Positions 35,564-44,336 of a stretch of 64,000 bases of DNA are shown in pieces (position 1 is the stretch's first letter; every line of letters begins with the position of its first letter). The stretch is from assembly GCF_003634615.1 (NCBI RefSeq), contig NZ_RBKX01000001.1, positions 1,178,001-1,242,000 on the forward strand. The letters run 5' to 3'. The DNA comes from Flavobacterium sp. 102. Its GTDB lineage: Bacteria > Bacteroidota > Bacteroidia > Flavobacteriales > Flavobacteriaceae. The notes under the pieces are model-generated. The model saw only the letters and a list, made by a program, of their open reading frames with translations. It did no database searches and was not told the origin of the DNA. The position numbers were made by a program, and so were the translations under genes.

Positions 35564-36510
35564 AAATTCAACGTTTCAAGATAATATTTTCTAAACTCAG
35601 AAACAGAAGGAAAGGGCATCAAAAAAACATGAATTTCTTTAGTGTCAAGTAAAGGGAAATTTTTTATTCTTTCAGAAATCCTTCCGTAGTGAGACTGAAG
35701 TTCGTTTTGAATGTCATCTTTAATATTGTCAATTGTTTTTGTTTTATTTAGTTCTTTATAAGCTTTCATGTCATATCCTATAAAACAAATTCCTTTATAG
35801 ACTAAACGATTTGACAATTCACTATCCTTGTCAAAATATTCAACTATTAATTCCTCAAACTCAGGATTATTTACATTATTATTAATGTTTTGAGTTATCA
35901 GTATTAAATCTCTTTCTTGAGTAGATGAATGACTCATTGGGTCTAGTAGAAAGCCATTTAAACTTGTAAAACATTTATTGATTGCTGAGTTAACATCCTC
36001 ATACATTTTAGATTCTCCCCAATATAAGTCTAGTGTTTTAGAAACACTATTATAATTAACATGAATGCCGTCTGAACCTTGATAATGTAATTGACCTGAC
36101 GTCTTTAAAGACATTTTACTAATAAGCTGTGGAATCTTTAAAATTTCTAGCGTCAAAATGTAAAGTAGTAATTCTCCTCCCTCACCAGTGTTTTTTAACT
36201 CTGTGAATAAGGAGACAGCTTGTTTTTTCAAACTTATTATCTTTGAAGTAGAACCAGTTTCAATAAAGTGCTCTCTAGCTTTGTCAATTTCTTTTTTGGG
36301 AATGGCGTAATCAACAATTTTTGTATCAATAAATTCAATTAATTCCTGGAGTCTAAGATTATTATTTCCATCTATTTTTAATGCATAACAATAACCCTTT
36401 GAGCTTGTATTTTCAATGTCAAGTTCAAAAGCTATTTCTTCTATTCTCGAGAAAATCTCCTTATTTGTATCTATTAGTAAGCTATCAATAGCCTTTTCAA
36501 TCCTCTCCAT
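35560..36510 (-). CDS. hamA: Hachiman nuclease HamA (DUF1837)
   Basis: A 316-residue protein whose C-terminal half is a DUF1837 domain: QGSDGIHV, then LDLYWGESKMYED with Glu166-Ser-Lys168 as the ExK of a PD-(D/E)xK nuclease, then DVNSAINKCFTSLNGF. The HamA of known Hachiman systems is a DNA nuclease of this family. Overlap with HamB confirms the pair. It is the first gene of the four-gene operon; I could not identify a clear promoter in the 291 bp upstream on this strand. Confidence 0.85.
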   Translation of the reverse strand: MERIEKAIDSLLIDTNKEIFSRIEEIAFELDIENTSSKGYCYALKIDGNNNLRLQELIEFIDTKIVDYAIPKKEIDKAREHFIETGSTSKIISLKKQAVSLFTELKNTGEGGELLLYILTLEILKIPQLISKMSLKTSGQLHYQGSDGIHVNYNSVSKTLDLYWGESKMYEDVNSAINKCFTSLNGFLLDPMSHSSTQERDLILITQNINNNVNNPEFEELIVEYFDKDSELSNRLVYKGICFIGYDMKAYKELNKTKTIDNIKDDIQNELQSHYGRISERIKNFPLLDTKEIHVFLMPFPSVSEFRKYYLETLNL

Positions 36511-36801
36511 CTCATTTAATTAGGTGTGTTAAAATTAAGTAATTTCTTTAATAAGATGTTAAAAAAAATTATAAAACAAAATTTCTATGGGTTTATACAT
36601 ATGCAAACTTCTCCCAGAAACACACCCCGCTACTTTCAATCTCACCAAATACCCCCACTCATTGTGAGCAGGAAAGGATTTCTTGTGCCTAAGTAAAACA
36701 TTTGATTTTTTTATGCTCTTAAAATTCAAGGTGATAGTTGTAATTTTTTAAGTATAGATGTATGTTATAAGTAGGCTAAGTTCAACACAAACTTTTAAAT
36801 C
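36511..36801. other. Non-coding spacer between hamA and the 36802 gene
   Basis: A divergent spacer of 291 bp. I see no ORF with coding character. A slightly more G+C-rich stretch, with CCCCGCTAC at 36625-36633 and CTCA-TTG-TGAG near 36660, resembles part of the leader of the paralogous gene at 21263. Promoters for hamA (leftward) and the 36802 gene (rightward) must lie here but are not clear. Confidence 0.4.
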
Positions 36802-37212
36802 ATGGTTAGAATAATTAACTATCAAAAAAGACAAGCAGAGAATGGTAAAGAGTTCTTTGTATTAGAAATTTCAGGTGGTCTTGAAATGGTAAAAAGCCAA
36901 GTTACAAATCAATTTTATGCTACCTCAAAAAAAGCATTTCTTCCGTCCACATTTGATGAGCAGACTTGTATTGCTTTAATTGGAACTGAGATGGCAGGAT
37001 ATGTTGTTAAACAAGATTGCGAGCCTTATGACTACCTAATTAAAGAAACTGGTGAGGTAATCAGATTAGCTCATAAATATGTTTATGAATTAAATCAAGA
37101 TGCCACAACTAAAGAAGATAAAGCTATTCAAAAACTTTTGGCAGATGGAATACTTTTTCTAAAAATGGTCAGCATAAAGAAGAGCCAGTACTTTAATTTA
37201 AACTCGTCCTAA
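36802..37212 (+). CDS. Hypothetical island protein, paralog of 21263-21607
   Basis: A 136-residue soluble protein. It shares the motif order ENGKEF, GGLEMVKSQ, STFDEQTC, LIG and ETGEVIRLAHKYVYE with the 21263 product, and has a longer C-terminus. No family recognised. It is followed closely by the RadC-like gene on the same strand. Confidence 0.65.
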   Translation: MVRIINYQKRQAENGKEFFVLEISGGLEMVKSQVTNQFYATSKKAFLPSTFDEQTCIALIGTEMAGYVVKQDCEPYDYLIKETGEVIRLAHKYVYELNQDATTKEDKAIQKLLADGILFLKMVSIKKSQYFNLNSS

Positions 37213-37259
37213 AATGATTATACCCAATTCAGGGAAATGTCAAACTAGACGAGTTTTTT
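37201..37259 (+). terminator. Candidate terminator with a long loop
   Basis: AACTCGTC (37201-37208, inside the end of the 36802 gene) pairs with GACGAGTT (37248-37255), followed by a T run. The loop of about 39 bases is long for a terminator. Confidence 0.4.
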
Positions 37260-37275
37260 ATTTTTTTTTAATCTT

Positions 37276-37716
37276 ATGAAAGTTTCAGAAATAAAAGTTT
37301 CCTATTCCAATAGGAACAATATAAAAGTCAAAGTGACCAATAGTAAAATCATATATAATTTGATTATGAAACATTGGAATCTTGATATAATTGAGTATCA
37401 AGAAGAAGTCAAAATAATATTGCTTAATAGAGCTAACATTGTATTAGGTATATATGAAATGTCAAAAGGTGGTATCTCAGGAACTGTGGTTGATATTAGA
37501 ATTATTTTAGGAGTTGCTCTAAAATGTAATGCTTCAAGTATTATTATGGTTCATAATCATCCAAGCGGAAAATTAACTCCAAGTGATACAGATAAATCAA
37601 TTACCAAAAGATTAAAGGAAGCATGTAGTTTATTGGATATTGGTTTACTAGACCATTTAATAATAACTAAAGAAGGTTATTACAGTTTCACAGATGAAGG
37701 TTTATTATGCTTGTAG
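37276..37716 (+). CDS. RadC-like JAB-domain protein
   Basis: A 146-residue protein with the JAMM metal motif HNHPSGKLTPSDTD (His93, His95 and Asp106), preceded by the conserved GGISGTVVDIRII region. It lacks the N-terminal helix-hairpin-helix of chromosomal RadC. Short RadC proteins of this kind are frequent on genomic islands and ICEs of Bacteroidetes; their function is unclear despite the historical DNA-repair name. It is the last gene before the right attachment repeat. Confidence 0.85.
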   Translation: MKVSEIKVSYSNRNNIKVKVTNSKIIYNLIMKHWNLDIIEYQEEVKIILLNRANIVLGIYEMSKGGISGTVVDIRIILGVALKCNASSIIMVHNHPSGKLTPSDTDKSITKRLKEACSLLDIGLLDHLIITKEGYYSFTDEGLLCL

Positions 37717-37801
37717 ATTATTAAAAAGGCATACATTTCGACAACATAATTTTTAAAACTTCACCAAGTATTGATTTTACTAGTCTTGGTTTAGAAAGTA
37801 A

Positions 37802-38014
37802 GAGTCCCGTCCAGACCGCTAAAATTGGGAAAGGTTTTCAGAGATGAAAACCTTTTTTGCCCAAAATAGGTTTTTGAAAAATCTGTTTAGGTTCCAATAA
37901 AGTATCTAAGATTAGTTGTGTTGTTTCGCTACGACTTTGTAACTCGTAGCAGGTTTAGTAGTTAGACCAATGAAAAGCTTTCCACTTTATTGTGGATGGC
38001 TTTTTTGCTTTATA
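37802..38014 (+). repeat. Island attachment repeat, right copy (attR)
   Basis: Identical to 8415-8627. It begins with the last 17 bases of tRNA-Asp, without the rest of the gene, and repeats the two terminator hairpins. Chromosomal sequence resumes after 38014. Confidence 0.9.
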
Positions 38015-38182
38015 CCACTTTAGGCTACTTGTTTTTTTTGGCTTTAAGCATAAAAGTAAACATCATAGGCTTCAATAATTTATTTTTTTCTTGTAATTAA
38101 TTGAAAATTTGTAACTTGCCTTGCCTTTTGAGTATAATGATATTTGCGGGCAATTATCAATCAACCAAACCAATTTTCACCG

Positions 38183-41100
38183 ATGAAAAAACTATTACTA
38201 ACCCTTGCTTTATTTTTTTCAACTGCAATTTTATTAGCCCAAAACTTTAATCAACCCACAGAATTCAACAATGTCTGCGATGATAACAATGATGGAATAG
38301 CCTCTTTTTGGCTTGGAGAAATCTCATTTGAAATCCTTGGCAATTTAAATGCCCAAGACTATTTGATTACCCATCACGAAACGCAAACGGATGCGACCGT
38401 AGGAACCAATGCGTTGTCAAGTCCTTACATGAATATAAATCCTTTTACACAAACCATTTTTGTTAGAATAGTGACTGTTGCTACCAGTGAAGTTATGATT
38501 TTGACTTATAACCTGAATGTTAATTCAGGACCACAGGCTCCAACGGTAACAGTCACCAATTGTGCCAGCGTAACTACTAGTTTTCCTTGTTGGGATTTAA
38601 CTACTGTTGAGGCTCAAATTGTTCAAGGGCAAGTTTCGGTGTTTGTTACATATTATCAAACTTTAGCCGATGCCCAAACTGGAAATAATCCTATTCAAAA
38701 TCCAAGTTGCTATCTCAGTCCAGTAATGGCTCCAAATCAACCACCGGTTTATTACCGATCAGTTTTTGCCGGGAGTGGTTGTTTTTCTGTCGGTATGATT
38801 GAATTGATTACCATTACCTGTGAAAACACAAATTGTCCTGCACCAACGCAGTTAATAGTAAACAGTATTACACCGACTTCAGCAGTAATTGGTTGGACAG
38901 CCAATGCCAATGAGTCTTCATGGAATATCATGATTTCTACCAATGGCGAAACAACGGCAACTATTTTTACTCAAGTGAATCCATTTGTTTTAACCGATTT
39001 AGCTTGTGGTTCAACCTATGTCTTTTCAGTAAGTGCCAATTGTGACAATAATGGAACGAGTGCCTATGCAGAATGGATTACTTTTGATATTGGACCTTGT
39101 GCACCTCAAGCTGGGCAACCTTTTAATTTAATTCAATGTGGAGATACTGCTCAAGCCTGTTTTGATCTCACTTCAAATGATGGTTATATCATGGGTACTT
39201 TAAATCCTTCAGAATACACCATCACTTATCATTTATCTCAAGCTGACGCCGATAATGATGCAGCTGCTATTTCTAATCCAGCTAATTTTTGCGCCCAACA
39301 TGGTCAGGTTATTTATGCGCGACTGGAAGATAATGCCACAATGGAACATCAAGTTTTTGGGTTTGCATTAGTCGTAGAAACTTTTTCAAACAATGTTCTT
39401 TTACTTAGCAACATGCAACAGTGTGACGATAATAATGACAGCATAGTCACTTTTGATTTAACTTCGGTTCAGGCGCAAATCAATTCCACCAATGCTTTGG
39501 AATATTATCCGAGTTTAGCCAATGCCCAAAATCAAGTCGTGCCGTTTACCAATCCTTCATCTTTAAATATTGGGATTCAAAGTCCAATTACCAATGTTTT
39601 TGTTAGGGAAATTGTGCCTAATGGTTGTGATATTATTCATACATTCCAATTGCAAGTCTATGCCAATTGTAATTTAGCCTCTACTTGTGTTGGTGCAAAT
39701 TCTTTGTGTAATTCTTTGGGCGTTCCTTTTCAGAATACAACCATGATGAGTTCGACTGGAGCTTTTGGTTGTTTAGTTACCTCGCCAAATCAAACTTGGT
39801 TTTATTTGCCAATAAGCGGAGCAGGAACTATTAATTTACAAATTTCACAAACTTCTGTAAATGGAGTACAATCAGATGTGGATTATATCGTTTACGGCCC
39901 ATTTTCTTCTTTGTCTAATGCTTGTAGTCAAATATCGCCAAATAACATAGTTAGTTGTAGTTACTCAACTGCAGCAATTGAATATCCTATAATTCCAAAT
40001 GGACAACCGGGAGAATACTATTTATTGATGGTCACTAATTTTAGTAATCAACAGGGATTAATAACTATAAATGAACTCTCCAGTTCTCTTGGTGCCATAG
40101 ATTGTTCCGGTTTGACATTGAATGCCTTTTTAGATGCTAACAATAACGGAACACACGACAACGGTGAACAAAATTTCCCATTAGGACAATTTACTTATGA
40201 AATCAACGACAATGGAAATGTTCACAATATAGTTTCTCCAACCGGAATCTATAATATTTATGATACTAATGGATCAAATTCCTATGATTTGAGTTATGCG
40301 ATTGACCCTAACTATATTGCTTCTTATGGTATTACAACCGCTTCTTATAGCAATGTAAATGTAATAATCGGCGCTGGCATGCAAACCTATAATTTCCCGA
40401 TTACTATAACGCAAACTTATAATGATTTGGCGGTAACGATAGTTCCGATAAATGCTCCAAGACCAGGATTTAATTATACGAATAAAATAGTTTATACCAA
40501 TAATGGAAATCAAACTATTGCTTCCGGAACAGTGACTTTCAATCACGATGCTTTAGTTTCAATCGTCGCAAATTCACAAGCGGGAACAACGCCAATTGCA
40601 AATGGTTTTACGTATAATTTCACCAACTTGTTGCCTTTCGAGTCAAGAGAAATGACGGTTGTGATGCAAGTGCCGACGATACCAACGGTAAACATTAACG
40701 GATTATTAACCAATACCGCTTCTATTGTTCCGCTTACCGGTGATGTAGTTCCGGAGAATAATTCGGCAGCCAACACCCAAATCATTATTGGAGCTTATGA
40801 CCCGAATGACAAAATGGAAGCCCATGGCGAAAGAATACTGCATTCGACATTTACACCAAACGATTTCTTAACGTATACGATTCGTTTTGAAAATACCGGA
40901 ACTGCCGATGCGATTAACGTTAGAATTAACGATGTTTTAAATTCGCAGTTGGATGTGAATAGCGTTAGAATGATTAGTGCCAGCCATTCGTATGTTATGG
41001 ACAGAATAGGGAATAATATCAATTGGTATTTTGATGACATTATGTTGCCGCCATCTGTAGCCGATACGAACATAGGAAAAGGTTATATTACTTTTATGGT

Positions 41101-41482
41101 TAAACCAATGTCTGGTTATGCCGTAGGCGATATCATTCCGAATACGGCTTCGATTTACTTCGATTTCAATCCGGCGATTGTTACTAATACATTCAATACT
41201 GAATTTGTACAACAATTAGGCATTGGCGAATTTGAAAATGCAGATTTTGTGTTCTACCCGAATCCGGTGTCAGATATTGTTACGATTACCGTTAAAAATA
41301 ATGGAACAATCAATAACATTGCCCTTTACGATGTATCAGGTAAAATGATCATGGCGCAAAAACCCGCTAATTCTTTATCCACTCAAATGTTAGACTTGTC
41401 TTCTGTTTCCAAAGGAATGTATCTTTTAGAAGTGACAACCGATGCTAACCTGAAAGTGGTGAAGAAATTGATAGTAGAATAA
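38183..41482 (+). CDS. T9SS-sorted surface protein with fibronectin-III and DUF7619-like domains
   Basis: A 1099-residue exported protein. The ATG at 38183 is preferred over the longer frame because it gives the signal peptide MKKLLLTLALFFSTAILLAQ. A fibronectin type III domain is visible at about 220-305 (PTQLIVNSITPTSAVIGW ... ANCD). Near 900-1020 lies the module with AYDPNDKMEAHGE, YTIRFENTGTADA and ASIYFDFN, which I know as DUF7619. The final ~75 residues (FYPNPVSDIVTI ... YDVSGK) are a type A T9SS sorting domain. It should be a secreted adhesin-like or surface protein, similar in its C-terminal half to the 50091 product. The upstream region has TTG and a near-consensus GATATTTG at 38139-38146. 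Confidence 0.85.
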   Translation: MKKLLLTLALFFSTAILLAQNFNQPTEFNNVCDDNNDGIASFWLGEISFEILGNLNAQDYLITHHETQTDATVGTNALSSPYMNINPFTQTIFVRIVTVATSEVMILTYNLNVNSGPQAPTVTVTNCASVTTSFPCWDLTTVEAQIVQGQVSVFVTYYQTLADAQTGNNPIQNPSCYLSPVMAPNQPPVYYRSVFAGSGCFSVGMIELITITCENTNCPAPTQLIVNSITPTSAVIGWTANANESSWNIMISTNGETTATIFTQVNPFVLTDLACGSTYVFSVSANCDNNGTSAYAEWITFDIGPCAPQAGQPFNLIQCGDTAQACFDLTSNDGYIMGTLNPSEYTITYHLSQADADNDAAAISNPANFCAQHGQVIYARLEDNATMEHQVFGFALVVETFSNNVLLLSNMQQCDDNNDSIVTFDLTSVQAQINSTNALEYYPSLANAQNQVVPFTNPSSLNIGIQSPITNVFVREIVPNGCDIIHTFQLQVYANCNLASTCVGANSLCNSLGVPFQNTTMMSSTGAFGCLVTSPNQTWFYLPISGAGTINLQISQTSVNGVQSDVDYIVYGPFSSLSNACSQISPNNIVSCSYSTAAIEYPIIPNGQPGEYYLLMVTNFSNQQGLITINELSSSLGAIDCSGLTLNAFLDANNNGTHDNGEQNFPLGQFTYEINDNGNVHNIVSPTGIYNIYDTNGSNSYDLSYAIDPNYIASYGITTASYSNVNVIIGAGMQTYNFPITITQTYNDLAVTIVPINAPRPGFNYTNKIVYTNNGNQTIASGTVTFNHDALVSIVANSQAGTTPIANGFTYNFTNLLPFESREMTVVMQVPTIPTVNINGLLTNTASIVPLTGDVVPENNSAANTQIIIGAYDPNDKMEAHGERILHSTFTPNDFLTYTIRFENTGTADAINVRINDVLNSQLDVNSVRMISASHSYVMDRIGNNINWYFDDIMLPPSVADTNIGKGYITFMVKPMSGYAVGDIIPNTASIYFDFNPAIVTNTFNTEFVQQLGIGEFENADFVFYPNPVSDIVTITVKNNGTINNIALYDVSGKMIMAQKPANSLSTQMLDLSSVSKGMYLLEVTTDANLKVVKKLIVE

Positions 41483-41502
41483 TTTTTAAGTTCTAAATAA
41501 CA

Positions 41503-41530
41503 AGGCCTTCTTTCGAGAAGGCTTTTCTTT
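41503..41530 (+). terminator. Rho-independent terminator
   Basis: GCCTTCT (41505-41511) / AGAAGGC (41516-41522) with a TTCG loop, then a T-rich run. Confidence 0.8.
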
Positions 41531-41600
41531 TTTGGGCAAACCGTAGCTTCGTGAATATAATTTCTTATTTTTGAAACTGTTAATCCGATGGAAACCTTAC

Positions 41601-42077
41601 ATGAAAAAAGCATTCGCTTTATTTTTACTAACCTTATGTTTTTCCTGCCAATACTTGGAGAAGAAAGTGCCTTCCGAACAAGAATTGTTAGACAAGCAAA
41701 TGCAAGAAATCAATTGGAAAGAAGTCGATGAATATCCTTCTGTAGGCGATTGTGAAAAATTAACAGATGCCAACCAACGCAAACAATGTTTTTTCGACTT
41801 TTTAACCGCTACAATCGAACAAAAACTAGCCATTGATACTTTGGCGACAATGTTTCCAAAATTAGACACGATAGAAGTCAGAGTGACTGTCTTACCCGAT
41901 GCCACTTTAGAATTCAAACCCGAATTCCCAAAAGATTCCGTAGCCTACGACACCATCAAAATCGACAGTATTCTTCGTGCGCGTCTAATCGATTTTCCCA
42001 AAGTAAATCCGGCTTTAAAAAGAGGTATTCCGGTCAAAACACAGTTTGTGCTTCCGGTGATTATTAAGCAGGAATAA
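41601..42077 (+). CDS. Hypothetical lipoprotein
   Basis: A 158-residue predicted lipoprotein; the ATG at 41601 gives the signal peptide MKKAFALFLLTLCFSC with a lipobox. A short stretch rich in Glu/Lys follows, with two further Cys (VGDCEK, RKQCFF). The last ~40 residues (FPKVNPALKRGIPVKTQFVLPVIIK) resemble a TonB C-terminal-like fold. Function unknown. The divergent-repeat block follows, then a convergent glycosyltransferase. Confidence 0.65.
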   Translation: MKKAFALFLLTLCFSCQYLEKKVPSEQELLDKQMQEINWKEVDEYPSVGDCEKLTDANQRKQCFFDFLTATIEQKLAIDTLATMFPKLDTIEVRVTVLPDATLEFKPEFPKDSVAYDTIKIDSILRARLIDFPKVNPALKRGIPVKTQFVLPVIIKQE

Positions 42078-42084
42078 TTTTTTT

Positions 42085-42190
42085 AGGAGCTTTTTCCGGC
42101 TTTACGTTACAATCTTTTTATAGTTTGTCACCCTGAGCGCCGTCGAAGGGCTTTTTACAAACTATAAAAAGGATTTTCACTGCTATCCGG
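42085..42190. repeat. Dispersed palindromic repeat with a nested second repeat
   Basis: A 15-bp stem (42114-42128 with 42157-42171; core TTTTTATAGTTTGT/ACAAACTATAAAAA) inside the frame AGCTTTTTCCGGC ... CACTGCTATCCGGGCTA. Blocks with this frame recur between genes in Flavobacterium, from memory. The loop carries CACCCTGAGCGCCGTCGAAG, the same motif as the reverse complement of 62345-62369. So one repeat sits inside another. Confidence 0.65.
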
Positions 42191-42191
42191 G

Positions 42192-43325
42192 CTATTTAGA
42201 AAATTGTCTGCCTTTCCAAGAAAAACTACCAAACAAAGAATAAATCCCAACCAAACTCGAGTAAAAAGGATAAATAATGCTGGTCGCTAAAGGCAAAATC
42301 CATTTTCCTTTTAATAAATAGCGGTTGGTTTTATAAAGCAACCAATAATCCACCAAATATTTAGCCGAAAACACACCAAGCAATAGGCGTAAGTCAAATA
42401 TCCCGATTACACACAACAGACAACCGACAACCAACCCAACATTCATCATTAGTATGATAACCGCTAAAAACTTCGCATAAGTACTTTGGTAGCCGGTAGT
42501 TTTGCTTGCCCAACGAACGCGCTGCATAAAGAAGTGAAACAAATCGTTTTCAGGTTTGGTTTTAACGATACTTTCCGTGTTTTTTAGGTAATGAATTTTG
42601 TCCAAATGATGCTTTGTCGCTTTTTGCAATAAGAAGACATCATCGCCACTCGCCATTGTGTCATTGCTGTTAAAACCATCCAATTCGTTGAAGAGTTTTT
42701 TGGTGTAGGCAAAATTAGCACCATTACACATAAATGGTTTTCCAATTCCAAAACTGCCTATCGTTGTACCCTGCAAACTCAATAAATCTAGTTGTTGAAA
42801 CTTGTGAAACCAGTTGTTTTTAGTTTTATAAGCGACAGCGCCAACAATCATTTCGGGTTGGTTTTTTTGAATGTAATCGTCTAAAGTCAGCAACCAATTT
42901 TTAGGTACAGTACAATCGGCATCAGTGGTAATAATCCAATCGTGTTTGATAATCGGAACCGCGCGTCCAATCGCATCTTTTTTGGGTGAATTCGATAAGC
43001 GTAAATTCTCTAAAAGTGTCGTATCCAAAAACTCATGCTCTAATCGCCATTTGATACAAACACGCTCCGAACTGTCGGTCGAGAAATCATCGACCATCAC
43101 AATCTCGATTAATTTATAGGGATAATTGAGCTTCGAAAAGGATGCTAATAATTTAGGCAAATTCTTTTCCTCATTGCGAAACGGAAGAATAATGGAAAAA
43201 GCCGTTTTGGGTTCAACATCCGTTCTTTTAAAAGATTTCACTTTGTCATAACCCAAAATCAATTGAACCATTAGGATGACATAAAGTAATAATACCAAGT
43301 AAAGCGCAATTGTAATTAATTCCAT
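42192..43325 (-). CDS. Membrane-bound family 2 glycosyltransferase
   Basis: A 377-residue inner-membrane glycosyltransferase. An N-terminal membrane segment (about 5-25) is followed by a GT-A domain: SIILPFRNEEKNL, VDDFSTDSS, the metal-binding TTDADC, and QRVRWASK (QxxRW). Two or three membrane segments close the protein. It should transfer a sugar to a lipid or polysaccharide acceptor; the acceptor is not known. It overlaps the flippase-like gene upstream by 10 bases, so the pair acts together. Confidence 0.85.
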   Translation of the reverse strand: MELITIALYLVLLLYVILMVQLILGYDKVKSFKRTDVEPKTAFSIILPFRNEEKNLPKLLASFSKLNYPYKLIEIVMVDDFSTDSSERVCIKWRLEHEFLDTTLLENLRLSNSPKKDAIGRAVPIIKHDWIITTDADCTVPKNWLLTLDDYIQKNQPEMIVGAVAYKTKNNWFHKFQQLDLLSLQGTTIGSFGIGKPFMCNGANFAYTKKLFNELDGFNSNDTMASGDDVFLLQKATKHHLDKIHYLKNTESIVKTKPENDLFHFFMQRVRWASKTTGYQSTYAKFLAVIILMMNVGLVVGCLLCVIGIFDLRLLLGVFSAKYLVDYWLLYKTNRYLLKGKWILPLATSIIYPFYSSLVGIYSLFGSFSWKGRQFSK

Positions 43326-44239
43326 TTCGGTTTAAATTTTAAGACAAAATAACTTCCGATAACCACCGGTAAAACGACATTTAAAAACCACATCAAAGTG
43401 GAAATAAAAACAACAATCCATTCGTTAACACCCAATTTTCCGAAGAAAAAAATCGCGACACTTCCTTTTACGGCAAAGTCCAAAAACTGAAAACTCGGCA
43501 AAGAAGAAGCTAAAAAATAAACCGCCGCAATCGATGCCATCATCGTTAGATATGGTAAATCTACATCAAAAGCCAGAAATAAAAAATAGTATTGGTGCGA
43601 AAAAACCAAGTAACGCCCGATAGCCAAGAGTATATTTTTGCTGTGAATGGTTTTCGGGATTTCGTTGATTTTGGCTAAAATTTTTTCAATGGAATAGCCC
43701 TTGACTTTTATTGATTTCGTCAAGAAAGAGATTCCGAAAAATAAAATACAAAATCCAACAATAATTAAAGCCCAAAACTTATAACCCAAAATCCATAAAC
43801 CAATCGTCCCGAAAATAACTGTCAAAATCATTTGGATTCCGTTGCAAATCAAGTTGAGGAAAATGATTTTTTTGGTTTTCTTTTTGTCAAAATACAACGC
43901 TTTTCCGGCATACTCGCCTAACCCATTGGGCGTAAAAATTCCCGCAGTTAAAGCACCAAGCACTTGTTTAGTCGATTCGCCTACGGAAATCGGTTTGATG
44001 AAAGAAACCAGATTTTGCCATTTCAAGATTTCTAAATAACGATTGGCAACACTAAAGGAAAGTAAGAACAGTATTCCTAAAACTGATTGTTTTTCTTTGA
44101 CTAAAGTGCTGAACTTTTTCCAATCGAGTTGGTCATTATTCGCCAATTGGTCATAGATAAAATAAAAAGCAGCAGTTACAATCAAAAGTTTGATTAAAAA
44201 AACGACGAATTGTTTAGCTTTGTGAGGAATTGCAATCAT
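43316..44239 (-). CDS. Lysylphosphatidylglycerol synthase-type (UPF0104/AglD-like) membrane protein
   Basis: A polytopic inner-membrane protein of 307 residues with about 7-8 membrane segments. The motif region TAGIFTPNGLGEYAGKALYF is the family signature. It has no C-terminal synthase domain, so it matches the stand-alone membrane part, often linked to lipid or polysaccharide transfer. I chose the start at 44239 (MIAIPHKAK) because the longer frame to 44413 would overlap ruvC on the other strand. A -7 box TACTTTTG on this strand (44245-44252) lies immediately upstream, giving almost no leader. Paired with the glycosyltransferase downstream. Confidence 0.8.
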   Translation of the reverse strand: MIAIPHKAKQFVVFLIKLLIVTAAFYFIYDQLANNDQLDWKKFSTLVKEKQSVLGILFLLSFSVANRYLEILKWQNLVSFIKPISVGESTKQVLGALTAGIFTPNGLGEYAGKALYFDKKKTKKIIFLNLICNGIQMILTVIFGTIGLWILGYKFWALIIVGFCILFFGISFLTKSIKVKGYSIEKILAKINEIPKTIHSKNILLAIGRYLVFSHQYYFLFLAFDVDLPYLTMMASIAAVYFLASSLPSFQFLDFAVKGSVAIFFFGKLGVNEWIVVFISTLMWFLNVVLPVVIGSYFVLKFKPKWN

Positions 44240-44336
44240 TGTTGCAAAAGTAGGTAAATGGATTTGAAGATTTGAAGATTTGAGAATTTGAAAATAAATT
44301 AAACCGACAACCCACAACTGACAACTGACAACGAAA

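Larger units (their letters stand above)
8415..38014 (+). mobile_element. Integrated genomic island at tRNA-Asp (~29.4 kb)
   Basis: Bounded by perfect 213-bp direct repeats, with a tyrosine integrase at the tRNA-proximal end. The interior is visibly richer in A+T than the flanks. It carries an RHS toxin-like locus, a DNA-metabolism block and a defence block (NACHT, Hachiman with HEPN genes), and ends with a RadC-like JAB gene. I recognise no relaxase, coupling protein, conjugation or phage structural gene. It could be a mobilisable or satellite-like element, or an island moved passively. Confidence 0.9.

Noticed and set aside
37802..37819. Possible second tRNA-Asp
   Set aside because: Only the last 17 bases of the tRNA are present; it is the attachment repeat, not a gene.
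8415..38014. Prophage
   Set aside because: No capsid, portal, terminase, tail or lysis gene is recognisable. The ATPase and endonuclease alone do not make a phage.
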